Under the pieces are notes generated by a model, which saw only the letters and a list, made by a program, of their open reading frames with translations, ran no database searches and was not told where the DNA came from. A DNA stretch of 64,000 nt from Corbicula japonica (Eukaryota > Mollusca > Bivalvia > Venerida > Cyrenidae), in the NCBI GenBank assembly GCA_038501625.1, contig JAZAYU010000114.1, positions 1,302,001 to 1,366,000 on the forward strand, written 5' to 3'. Of the stretch, positions 52,523 to 63,410 are shown piece by piece. Positions within the stretch are counted from its first letter, which is position 1; each line of letters starts with the position of its first letter. Position numbers and translations under genes: made by a program.

Positions 52523-52573
52523 CTGTAAAACAAACAACATATCTTTCTTAAAATCTGGGAAACTTAATGCTAG

Positions 52574-52793
52574 TGTAACACGACCAGTGCAGATCCAAAT
52601 CAGCAAGCACAATCATGACATCTGATCTCAATCTACACTGTTCTCTTCTTGGTCAGAAAAAATCTAATGAATCTAAATAAACCAGTTAAGATCCTGATTA
52701 GATGGCACAGATGCGGACTGATTTTGATCTACACTAAGTGTAGATGACAAGTCTTGTCATCTATGGGATAAAAACCATATCCCATGGGGTTAA
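52574..52793 (+). mobile_element. TTAA MITE upstream of the exon 1 acceptor
   Basis: GACCAGTGCAGATCCAAATC, CTTGGTCAGAAAAAATCTAA and CCCATGGGGTTAA. Degenerate; lies about 50 bp from the acceptor. Confidence 0.7.
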
Positions 52794-53210
52794 TAAAACT
52801 TTCAACATGGTATGTTACTTTAAATTGGTAATAAAGGCTAAGACTATGTCAATTCTCCCATTTGCTGCACAAAACTCTGTGATTTGCATGAGTTTATTTC
52901 CTGACATATTACTGTGTTGGGTCTTGGTTATACAAAAAAAAACAATCAGACCTTATTTAATCAAAATTATAAGAGGTCCAAGCCTTCTAAATTTAGAAGT
53001 TTTACACACTCATACGACAAAATCACGAAATTAAAAAATGACAAAAGCCAAATTGGGAACATTAGCCATAATTGGGAAGTATTACATCTTGTAATTTAAA
53101 TTCCTAAATACTGAAATTCGAAATAACTTGCTAAGACATTGTGTAATCAATTATATTTGAAGTATTACTAAAGTACACTATGTTGGTACAGTGAATGATT
53201 TATTTTGGAT

Positions 53211-53215
53211 TTTTT

Positions 53216-53246
<31 letters not shown>

Positions 53247-53252
53247 GGGGGG
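53211..53252. repeat. T15G27 homopolymer tract
   Basis: T at 53211-53225 followed directly by G at 53226-53252, then AGGGAAA. Confidence 0.9.
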
Positions 53253-53898
53253 AGGGAAATTGGATTAAGTGGGAGGCTATTTTGAATGAGATATAAATTG
53301 GAAAAAAATGTTCTCTTTTTTTTTAACAGGGATGTTGCCAAAAATCAGCCCCAATTATACATACGTTAAAAAACCCTTACAATTTTGTTAATTTCTCATG
53401 CCTTCATGCCTAGTAGCCATTACCTAGGGTCAAAACTCCAGTTTGGGCATTGTTTTGACACGTTTAACTCATGAATCAGCTCCCTGTACCTCCCATCTTT
53501 GTCTCCAATTAATTGAATAGAGTCTGGGGGCTGCTCATTATTGAAATCTAATTATCAGCTAATGCCTCTGTGTCATGATTTGTTATTTGCCTCGAAATCT
53601 CATTGAAACTTTGCAAATTAGCTTTCGAATATGTCAAACTATCCATTAGAATCCAAAATTTATTGAAACTGAGATCATTTGGTGGAGGGGACTTCATGCT
53701 GTTATCGCAATGGCCCAGAGGGACTGGCTTAAATTTCATTAAAGGAGCAAAATTTGTGAATTGCATGACTATTTCTAATATTCCGGGTTGAAATAAAAAC
53801 AAAGTTCTGTCATAGTTTAATGATCTATAAGAATGAACACTGTAGCAGATTGCTGTCTCCAAAGTGAGGATGAGATTACTTTGATTCATTAATCCGTA

Positions 53899-53951
53899 GA
53901 TAAGGGTTTTTTTTGAGTGTGTGACCAGTGTAGATCCAAATCAGTGGGCAC
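53899..53951. mobile_element. TTAA MITE fragment
   Basis: GTGTGTGACCAGTGTAGATC and AAATCAGTGGGCAC only. Confidence 0.55.
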
Positions 53952-54039
53952 AAAAGTCCAAACTTTTGGAGAAATTAACTACCGTTCAGTCATTTTATAA
54001 GCATTATATAGTAGGACATAGAACAATAAACACTTACGC

Positions 54040-54270
54040 CACAGACTCACCTTTATTGCATGGGCTAACAGTGTAGATCCAGATCAGCTGGCACATCTGT
54101 GCTATCTGATCAGGATCCAAACAGTTACTGTTCACTTTTAGATTCACAGGGTTATTTCTGACCAAGATGTGACCAGTGTTGATCAAGATTAGATGACAAA
54201 GATGTGCCAGCTGATCTGGATCTACACTGGTCCCACACATGTTTAAAGCCGTGTAGTGTAAGGGTAAAGG
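54040..54270 (-). mobile_element. TTAA MITE, reverse, termini decayed
   Basis: CACAGACTCACCTTTATTGC at the left, both hairpins, spacer CAGGGTTATTTCTGACC, and GTGTAAGGGTAAAGG at the right. Confidence 0.78.
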
Positions 54271-55505
54271 ATAAATATGAACCACAACTAAGACATTATT
54301 TTGTACACATATTCCTCACTGAACAGCGAATAGGCAGCTTTAATAAAATCATAGGCCAATTATTTAGGATTATCTTTAAATACTGAAATTACCTCTAGGT
54401 CACAACAACATCTTATACTAATAAAATTATTTGGAGTGAAAAAAGCTTTTAAGGACAGTGTATTGACATCAGCAGTACCACTGTTATGTAGTAATTACTG
54501 TATCGATGTTTAAAGTTGCCAATTCACAGTTCAGGGTGAAATACTTAAATGTCTCAGATGTGGTTAATTTTCACCGTACTACTATATAATGCCTGTAAAT
54601 GACTGAATAGGAGTATAATTTGCCAAAGTTTCGAAAATATCAGCACATTTAAGGATCTGATGCCAGTGAATTTTACTACATTAGAAATGCTTTAACAATT
54701 TGGATGAATGTTAGTAATTCAGAAAAATTTGTCCATTTATAATGGGAAAATATAGAAAATAAACCAATTTTAGACACACAAAAACCTGAATTTTAGGCAT
54801 AATCCTGAAAACTCATCCATTTAAAGTTCAATATTTACAAAAAAACAAAGGGTATTTCAAGAAAAACCTCTCTTTTCTGGAACTCTGCATGGTATTTTAC
54901 AACACAATGACCAGGCAGTGAGTAGCAGGCACTTTCCGCTGATGCTAACAATCTACTGGACAAAACCTGGACAGCTGTTGCAGTGTCCCAATTAGCATCA
55001 CCTCATTAACTCATTATCCCACATCAATAGGGGCCATTATCCCTGAATACCCTGATCTGTATCACACTACCCAGATAATATCTAGCCTCATTTAACACAG
55101 AGCTGATAATTACCCAGGGTACTTTTACTAGAAATCGACACAAGTGATCAACAGTTAGGGGTCCATCAACACTGCTTTTATTCCCATTTACTATTTTCAT
55201 TAATCAACAAAAAAACATTAAATTCCATTAACGTGTCATGTTACAATGGGTAATTAATTATCAGATTTTGAAAGGGTCCTAAAGAGCCCTAAAAACTGAC
55301 TTGGTTACCTCCCCTGTCCCTACACTTGCCATCTACTGAATTATATAAGAATTTCTTCAATGATAGATTAGCAAATAATGTAGATTTTGTAGAGCTTGCA
55401 GATCTTGGTTTTACCTTTGGCACTCATTTTCAGATTTAACTAGGTGTAGAAATACCATTTTTTGATCCAAGAAATTTTAATGAGCTAATCAAAGAGAATC
55501 GCATA

Positions 55506-55731
55506 ACACTTTTCCCCATACATACACATTTTTATGCATGAGCAACCAGTGTAGAGCCAGATCAGCTGGCACATCCTTGCCATCTAATCTGGAACTGAAC
55601 TGGTAACATCTTGGTCAGAAATCAAAAAGAGAACAGTGTAGATCCAGATCAGCCGGCACATCTGTGTTATCTGATCTGGATCTGCATTGTTCGCCCACGC
55701 AATAAAGGTGTATCTACGGAGTAAAGGGATA
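55506..55731 (+). mobile_element. TTAA MITE, diverged
   Basis: CACTTTTCCCCATACATAC to CGGAGTAAAGGGATAA. Both hairpins are present. Confidence 0.77.
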
Positions 55732-56505
55732 ATGGCATAAAAAGAACAATTACTGTGGCACATTCCTTGTAGTTTTTGGTTCCCTTTAAATGATAAACTG
55801 TTCAGATGCATCAATAGATAGATGGATTGACACATTCCAGCCTACTGCTTGGCAATATTTCTTGAAAACAAAATTCTATACATTTCACGAAAATTTGTAA
55901 ACTGTGTTGAATACTACACAATGCTTTATTTTTGTTGGAATTAAAATTAACCTTTTCGATTAGGATGAAGAAAAACAACATAATGGGAATTTCTCACAAT
56001 TTGGGAATAATCCCTAAATTCAGCCCAATACAAGAACAGGAAAGGGTGCAGAGCTCTGACTCAGAACATTACATCTGCAACAAAACTTTAATTATGAAAA
56101 GATTTTCAAATCAGCAGAAAAAATAATCAATACCCAGAAATTGTCTGTTTATGTCATCTCGCCAAAAATTCCTCTTAAAAATTCTAAGATCTCTGCATGT
56201 AAAATGCCCATAAAATTCACCACAGGTATTGCAAGTTAATGTTAAACACAAACCCCACCACTTCTTCCCTCTTACCTTTATTCGCTATTAAAACAAGCCT
56301 AATTAATTAGAGGCATGGTTAGACTCACATATCAACATCTTTAGCTTAGAGCTAAGTAACAGTTGTCAGTTCTAATATAACAAATTGTGGAATTTTGAGA
56401 GGTCACTCAATTCTAATTATCCTGAACTATCAATCCCAGTGCTGCTCTTCAACCATAACAAACCATTCATAAGAAATTACTTTGAAGTAATATAAGTAAA
56501 TATCT

Positions 56506-56876
56506 GTTAACCATTTACTCCATGTATAAGTGTTTTGATGCGTGTGTGACAAGTGTAGATCTGGATCAACCAGCACATCTGTGCCATCTGATCTGGGTCT
56601 GCACTGTGCCGAAGATCATAAAACTAAATCTGGAGATCAGTCTCAAATCTCAAGCATCTGATTAGACCAGTCGCCATTTCAGCCAATCAGATCCTTGAGA
56701 TTTGAGACTGATCTCAAAACTTAGTTTTATGATCTTGGGTCCTGGTTGCATTTTGGTTAGAAATAACCTAATGAATCTAAAAGCGAACAGTGTAGATCCT
56801 GATAAAAGTCATGGATGTGCGGCTGAACTGGATCTATGCAACAAAAGTGTATCTATGGAGTAAAGTGTATCACACA
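56506..56876 (+). mobile_element. TTAA MITE interrupted by a palindrome
   Basis: TTAACCATTTACTCCATG at the left and TATGGAGTAAAGTGTATC at the right. The copy breaks at CTGCACTG and resumes at TGGTTGCATTTTGG. Confidence 0.8.
56608..56741. mobile_element. Palindromic element nested in a MITE
   Basis: GCCGAAGATCATAAAACTAA at the left and TTAGTTTTATGATCTTGGGT at the right, with CAGTCTCAAATCTCAAGCAT inside. CTG occurs on both sides and may be a 3-bp target duplication. Confidence 0.78.
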
Positions 56877-57762
56877 TTGATATATCCTATCTAACTTCCC
56901 ATCCATTGCTGGTGAGATGTGACTTACTATGAGTGACTGCTGTTAAACATAGATCCTGATCAAATTCTGTACCTTCAGTCAGATCAGGATCTAGATGCAT
57001 TAAGAATTCCTCTTTGAATGCATGGCAAATAGCTTAAACATGAATAGACTGTGTTAATGTGCAAGTAGACCTGGGTCTACACTGGTCACACAGGCCATTA
57101 TAAGCTCTAGTTTGAATATGGCAGTGTAGACCCGGACCAAACTATCTTGATGCCCAGGTTAATCAGGGTCCATACTGTGTAACCTACTTCTATAATCCCC
57201 ACATACATTTACCTAAAAAACTTTCATTTCCCCCTAAAACTGCTTCTTAAAATCAAGTTTATCTCTCTTAAAATCAGTGTTATCGTAAAAGTTTATCTCA
57301 TTAACTATTACATAACTTCAAGCATTCCCCGTACATATTTCTTCAAATATTTTATCAATATTTATTTCAACAGGAAAGTTTTTTCTCAATAATTCATTTG
57401 GTTTTTCTGTCAGTTTCACAATGGTCTAGTTAATACCTACCCAATAAATAACAAATTCATGTAACTTACCTTCAAGGAAAGGGATTAAAATCCCTATGAA
57501 ATTTATCCAAATTCTTTCTGATTTTAGCTCCATTTTTACTTAGTTTCAGTCACATATCACAGAATGTATATCCAAAATAACTCCTGTAATTTGCAGAAAT
57601 ATTTGAATCACCTCCTTTTGTGCTTTTTCATCACTTCTAACTTAATAGAGTGATACTATTTATCAATTCCTCTTTTCGTGGTTGATAACTTAATGTGAAT
57701 AAAAAACTTCTAGAAGTTTCAGCTAAATTTCCATTTTTTTTAGAAACTCATATATACTTTCT

Positions 57763-57865
57763 CTATTTTGTTGTGTCATATATTATTCTTTCTCTATTTT
57801 CTTGTATTGTATATTCTTTCATTATTTAGATGTACTGTATATTCTTTCTCTATTTTCATTGTATC
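57763..57865. repeat. Threefold T-rich tandem repeat
   Basis: TTCTTTCTCTATTTTCTTGT, with the related TTTCATTATTTAGATG and TTCTTTCTCTATTTTCATTG: unit about 35 bp. Confidence 0.7.
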
Positions 57866-58096
57866 CAAAAATCCAATTTACATATTAAATAACTCTTAGA
57901 AGTATTTTATTTTGTGATGCTGATTTGTTTAAAAATAATATTATTCTTCCATAAAATAATATTAATTAACAGAACCTGTTAACTTCCCAAAAATCTGATT
58001 CAATTTATTCCAGTTGGTGATGTTTTTATATTCTTTCACGAAATAGAATAGATTTCTGATAAATCCCTGAACAATATCTTCTAACTTCTCCACTGC

Positions 58097-58180
58097 AACA
58101 TGATCTGTGTCCTGCAAAGGCTGGCTTACATCTGTAACTTGATCTGTGTCATGTAAAAGCCTGGCTTACATCTGCTACAA
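58097..58180. repeat. Twofold tandem repeat, unit about 43 bp
   Basis: TGATCTGTGTCCTGCAAAGG and TGATCTGTGTCATGTAAAAG, each followed by CTGGCTTACATCTG. Confidence 0.85.
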
Positions 58181-59031
58181 ATTTATTAATCTGTGCCCTG
58201 TATCACTGTTATCTAGTCCTGGTGTATTGATGGTCTACCTTTTACTGGAATCCATAAGATGGCTGTTCACTGATTTCTATTTGTTTCATATCTCCAATGT
58301 TTTTACTGAAAATAAAAAAATAACATAACTTGATTATTTTTTTCTTATTTTTTTTTAACAATTATTGTTTTATTTACCAACAGCTTAAATAAAATCTTAT
58401 TTTCTAACTTTTTTTTATTTACTTCTTCTTTAATACCAACAAATTTCCTGCACATAAAATAAAAAATTCAAACCATTTTAATTTGACTCAACATTTAAAC
58501 ATTTAATATTCCAACCCTTATCATGTTTTTGTTTATTACAACAAAATATTGAAACCACAAAATGTCATAACTTTTGTGCCATCTTCTTTAATAACATAAA
58601 GTAAGTAAAAAGAAAGACACAAAAGAATAGCGATTGATCAATAGCAAAGAAATTTGTCACATTTTACGATACATTTGATTATAAAAATGATCTTTATGAT
58701 TTAACAACTTCATCACTATATAATAACTTTACACTTTTGTAACTCACTATTAAGTGTAACTTGTAACATCCCGACTTGTTAATAGTGACAACAATGAAAA
58801 AACTGTCTTGCGAATCAATTAACTCTCGATTTCATGGGACTGTATCATTAGCTAGAGTCAGAGATAGGAAAACGCAGCCTATAAACCAGCCTAATTATAG
58901 TGGCGGATTTTATCAGGGGCTTGATAACACATTATCAGGGTAATTATAGACGAGCTTTTATTTTCGTCTTGTATTTCCTTTTTTACCATCAAGAAACAGT
59001 TAGATTCTCGGTCCCAGAGCTTTTCTTATAT

Positions 59032-59345
59032 GACCCTTTACTCCATGGGATGTGGCTGTTATCCTATGAGTGAACAATGAAGAACATGATCAGTCGGCTA
59101 ATTTGTGCCTTCTGATCAGGATCTACAATGTTAGCTTTTGGAATAAACAATCGACCCTTTCCTCCATAAATATTGTGTGAACAATGTACAATTTGTGAAC
59201 AATTTGTGCCTTCTGATCAGGATCTACAATGTTCGCTTTTGGAATAAACAATCAACCCTTTCCTCCATAAATATTGTGTGAACAATGTACAATTTGTTAA
59301 AATTTGTGCCTTCTGATCAGGATCTATAATGTTCGTTTTTGGAAT
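59032..59345. repeat. MITE-derived 100-bp tandem repeat
   Basis: TTTGTGCCTTCTGATCAGG starts at 59102, 59203 and 59303. Each unit contains MITE hairpin and CCTTTCCTCCATAAATATTG sequence, so a MITE end has been amplified in tandem. Confidence 0.88.
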
Positions 59346-59849
59346 TAACAATTAACACTTTCCTCCATTAATTTGCCTTTATGGCTTGGGTGTACAGTGT
59401 TGATCCAAATCAGCCGACACATCTGTGCCAACTGTTCAGGATCTGCACTATTCCTTTTTTGTTTTAAAAGGGTTGTTTCTGTTTCAAAAGTGAACACTGC
59501 AGATCCTGATCAGATGGCATAGATGTGCCAGCTGATCTGGATCTACACTGGTTGCATATGCGATAAAATGAATATATATGAGGCATGCCACGGGAAAAGG
59601 TACATTCGAGCATATTTTGTGACATTTTAGTTGTTACTGTTTTTAGGAATAACTAAAATGTATCTATTATTGTCTTATAACTAAACGGTGATTTTATTAC
59701 ACCTTTTGACAATAAAATGGTACTTTTACCGCGAAATGCTTAAGAATTAATGTCGTCCGCTCAACTTTATGACGTCATTTTTAGGATTAAGGTCAATTTT
59801 CCGAAGGTACCTTTTCCCGCGACGCACCCCATATGAAGGAAAGGGTTAA
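59345..59849 (-). mobile_element. TTAA MITE interrupted by a TIR element
   Basis: TTAACACTTTCCTCCATTAA at the left. The right end ATGAAGGAAAGGGTTAA is displaced by the insert at 59582-59830. Both hairpins are recognisable. Confidence 0.8.
59582..59830. mobile_element. GGGAAAAGGTAC inverted-repeat element with 6-bp duplication
   Basis: CCACGGGAAAAGGTAC at the left and GTACCTTTTCCCGCG at the right, 249 bp. ATATGA stands immediately outside both ends (59576-59581 and 59831-59836). Non-coding. Confidence 0.78.
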
Positions 59850-59859
59850 TGTTGTTGTT

Positions 59860-60028
59860 TCAGATCAAGAAGCAATCAGTGTAGATCCTGATCAGATGGC
59901 CCATAATATTTTCATGATTCTAAGAGGCTAGTGTAAATCCAGATCAGACTGCATTGATATACAGGTTGATCTGGATCTACACTCTTCACACATAGGATAC
60001 GAGAAATATCAGTGGAGTAAAGGGTCAA
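59860..60028. mobile_element. TTAA MITE, degenerate
   Basis: AGTGTAGATCCTGATCAGAT, TTGATCTGGATCTACACTC and AGTGGAGTAAAGGGTCAA. Confidence 0.68.
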
Positions 60029-60275
60029 CAAAAAATTGGACGTAACAGAAACTAGAATGTTTTAGGTTATGGACTAGATTGCATGTCAATTTGTTACTAG
60101 TGGCGGGAAAACATAATCTTGATAATTTGTTCAATGTTATTACCTGATTCCAAACAATTAGGACATGTTTTGGGTCTAAAAGAAATGTAGCACACAGTAC
60201 TTATTTGCTGTAGAAAGTCCCTCTTTAATTAACTGGAAAATGGTATAACAAACATTTTCTACTATTGATGCTAAT

Positions 60276-60680
60276 TAACCCGTTATTCCGTAGAAAGGCC
60301 TTTACTGGTGAGAAACAATTTAGTGAATCAAAATGTGAACAGAGTAGATCCCGATCAGACAGCATGGATGTAATGTTAGTGAAATATTTGTCTCTGATTT
60401 TTTCAATTCATGCATTGTTCCTTTACTCCATAGGTACCACCTTTATCGCCTGGGTGGACAGTGCCAACTGACTTAAATCTACACTATTCACATCTTGGCC
60501 AGAAATAACCAAATAAATTTAAGAGCTGACAGTGCCATTCTAACATGACGCCACTTTTATTCTGGCTGATCTGGCTCTACAACTGTTCACCAATGCAGAA
60601 GATGTCTTATCAAAGGACAATCAGACTCACTGTCTTAGCTAATCTGGACCTACACTGATCCCAAATGTGAATACGTCTGT
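60276..60680. mobile_element. Two degenerate TTAA MITE relics
   Basis: 60276-60373 (CCGTTATTCCGTAG, GATCCCGATCAGACAGC) and 60417-60680 (TTCCTTTACTCCATAGG, CTGGCTGATCTGGCTC). Confidence 0.6.
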
Positions 60681-60776
60681 GAATAGAACTTTTAAATGTT
60701 AAAGCCAAATACATTATGTTAACGATCAAGACTTGCACTATGACCAATTCATAATTCATGCTTATTTATACATTAT

Positions 60777-60905
60777 GAGGCCAGGACCACAAAACTTAGC
60801 TAGGAGACCAGTATCAAAACATTTACATCTGATTGGTCAGTTCTAGCTCAATTTCAACCAATCAGGTGTTTTGTGAAAATCTGGTACCCAGACCAAGCCT
60901 TAAAA
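60777..60905. repeat. Palindromic element, second family, degenerate
   Basis: GGAGACCAGTATCAAAAC, CATCTGATTGGTCAG, then CAACCAATCAGGTG and TCTGGTACC: an eroded copy of the palindrome family. Confidence 0.6.
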
Positions 60906-61317
60906 GCGTGAAGTTACCTCACTTTAAATAATTGCTCAATTATAAATTGCTTAACTGCAAAATCAATTTTTGCTGGTATTTTTTAAAATATTCTTTTGAA
61001 CGCTTGAAAGCACTCATTGAAGAAAACATTAAAAACTGAAATATCATAAAACAATCATTTTAATATTCATCACCTTGGCAACAAAATCATTTCGATGGAA
61101 GATGCACATGGTTAATTATGTATGATTCAGCGAAAAAACATTTTTAAGGTGCCAAATTGATCCGAGTGCTTTTTTTCCCAATCAAATAAAATAAAAATAA
61201 TATCAAAACAAGAAGTTGTGTTTATACGTTCCGTTCTGGTCTACAACTAGTGTTGTTTAAAACAACAACAACAACTTCAGAAATGGGTAAATCTCCGTCA
61301 TGATATTATGCAATCTA

Positions 61318-61785
61318 AACCCCTTACTCCATACATACAGGTTTAACATATGTGTGATGAGTGTTGATCCAGATCAGCTGGCACATCAGTGCCATCTGAT
61401 CAGGATCTGCACAAGTTGCATCTAGTTCAGAAATAACAGAAATAACTAAAATGAATTCCTGTACAGACACACCTTTATTGCTAGGGCGAACAGTTTAGAT
61501 CCAGATCAGCCGGCACATCTAAACTGTTCGCTTCTTGATTCAATAGGTTATTTCTGACCAAAATGCGACCAGTGCAGATCCTGATCAGACGGCACGGATG
61601 TGCCGGCTGATCTGGATCTACACTGGTCGCACATGCGTAAAAATCTGTATCTATACAGGAAAGGGTTAAAGTGATCTGGATCTGTAGTGGTCACAACTTG
61701 GTCAGAAATAACCTATTGCATCTATAAGCAAACAGTGTAGATCCTGATCAGATGGCAATGATGTGCCAGCTAATCTGGATCATTC
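61318..61785 (+). mobile_element. Degenerate MITE interrupted by a younger MITE
   Basis: CCCCTTACTCCATACATAC at the left and a diverged second half at 61670-61785, split by the copy at 61454-61669. Confidence 0.7.
61454..61669 (-). mobile_element. TTAA MITE nested in another copy
   Basis: TTCCTGTACAGACACACC to TACAGGAAAGGGTTAA. The left end has lost TTAACCC, and hairpin arms on that side are partly deleted. Confidence 0.83.
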
Positions 61786-62338
61786 AACACTAACAACTCT
61801 GAATGCTTTTGATTATATCTACATGAATATGCATAGTATGTTTGTATTGTCTTTGTACTGTTGTGGTAACAATCCTGTTTGTTTGGATTTAAACCAATAA
61901 AATGATTTGATTTGATTTGATTTGAATGCTGGAAGTAAAATTGAAAGTTTGATGACGAAATATTAAGAAATGGCAAAGTTATAGCTGAAGTACTGAATCT
62001 AAAAATATTTCTGGATCTGAACTGTTTGCCCATGTGATAATAGTAATGGCTAATACAGACCATAATGTGAAAAAAACACAATGCAATGAAACCAGGTTTT
62101 ATTCTTAAATTTTATGAAACTTGTCCTCAATGGTGACTGAGAAAAAGTGAACTTAAAACATAGACCTTATTAATGAAATGTTTATAACAGTCTCCCGCCC
62201 AACGTCATACCCCAATCTATAATAACCAGATTTTCCAAAGAAAACCTCGTAAAAATTAATATTTTTGAAACATACTTAATAGCAGCCATTATTTGACAAC
62301 TTCTCTCCACACATCTTGTTTTTGGCAACAGCTACCTG

Positions 62339-62394
62339 TTGTCTGTATTAAAATACAGTCATTGTTGTCTGTATTAAAATACAGTCATATTACA
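62339..62394. repeat. 28-bp direct duplication
   Basis: TTGTCTGTATTAAAATACAG followed by TCA occurs twice back to back. The unit contains the palindrome TGTATTAAAATACA. Confidence 0.9.
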
Positions 62395-62580
62395 GATTCT
62401 GCCAATAAAACAACATGCAGAGGACAGTTCCATCAATCCATCAGACACTTGATATATGACGTCGGCATGTCTTGCCAAAATAAAACAACATTAACATACC
62501 TGTTAAAATTCAATCTTAATCAGATCTGAGATTTATTAGATGAACATTTACAATAATCGTCTGAACCCTTTATGCCATAG

Positions 62581-62661
<81 letters not shown>

Positions 62662-62663
62662 TA

Positions 62664-62711
<48 letters not shown>

Positions 62712-62796
62712 AATTGTTATTATTATTATTATTATTATAATTATTATTATTATTTATCCCTCTCTTACTTTTATCTTAACCCTTTCATCATTATAA

Positions 62797-62831
<35 letters not shown>

Positions 62832-62873
62832 ATTATTATTATTATTTATCCCTCTCTCACTTTTATCTTAACC
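62581..62873. repeat. (CAT)n array followed by duplicated (TTA)n block
   Basis: About 130 bp of (ATC)n at 62581-62711 with one TAC interruption, then two copies of an 85-bp block of (TTA)n plus TTTATCCCTCTC and ACTTTTATCTTAACCC. The MITE at 62868 starts at the end of the second block, and a stub of the same MITE end (TTAACCCTTTC) closes the first. Confidence 0.9.
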
Positions 62874-63107
62874 CTTTTCTCCATATATACACATTTTTAC
62901 ACATGTGCGACCAGTGTAGATCCAGATCAGCCGGCACATCCACGCTATCTGATTAGTATCTGCACTGGTCGCATTTTGGTCAGAAATAACCTAATGAATG
63001 AAAAAGCGAACAATTTAGATCCTGATCAGATAGCACAGATGTGCCGGCTGATCTGGATCTAAACTGTTCACCCACACAATAAAGCTTAACTTAGATGAAA
63101 GGGTTAA
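62868..63107 (+). mobile_element. TTAA MITE, near full length
   Basis: TTAACCCTTTTCTCCATATA to GATGAAAGGGTTAA, 240 bp, with both hairpins. It lies directly after the trinucleotide arrays. Confidence 0.87.
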
Positions 63108-63410
63108 GTTTCAGACATTCTTTTTTTCTTTCGCAAAAAACACACAATACAAACCCCATAAAATCCTCAACCTTCAATGAAAAAATAATCTTCCAAATGG
63201 GAAAAAAATAAGAATAATCTCTTTACAGTTGAATAAGCTAATTTAATCTGTGAACTCTCTTCACAAAATCTTCTTAGAAAGCCTCTGTGGAACATTGATA
63301 ACCTAAGAGAATAAAAAATTATTAAAAATATTAGGAGATCAATTTTTTTGTTTTATACCATACATATAAAATGACGCAGTTGAAATTTGAAAACAATGGT
63401 CTCAAAATGT

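Larger units (their letters stand above)
32219..52381 (-). other. NPHS1: Large intron inside Ig1 (20.2 kb)
   Basis: The longest intron, splitting the first Ig domain. It carries many MITEs, two identical palindromes (33718, 36943), the TACCCCCACA-ended element (44932-46358) and a GGCCATAACTCTGG tandem element (47767-48818). No exon is recognised. Stretches where I see nothing: 34900-35560, 38160-38480, 39780-40380, 42170-42900, 42960-44070, 46960-47560, 49590-51180 and 51400-51860. Confidence 0.75.

Noticed and set aside
50258..50581. 107-codon plus-strand frame with leucine-rich segments
   Set aside because: Looks like chance AT-rich coding. No recognisable domain or splice context.
600..52522. 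Kirrel/roughest-type receptor as the identity
   Set aside because: Kirrel proteins have five Ig domains and no FN3. This gene has eight Ig domains, a spacer and an FN3.
53548..53889. 113-codon minus-strand frame as a possible upstream exon or signal peptide
   Set aside because: No hydrophobic N-terminal segment, no splice donor in the phase needed for exon 1, and no family match.
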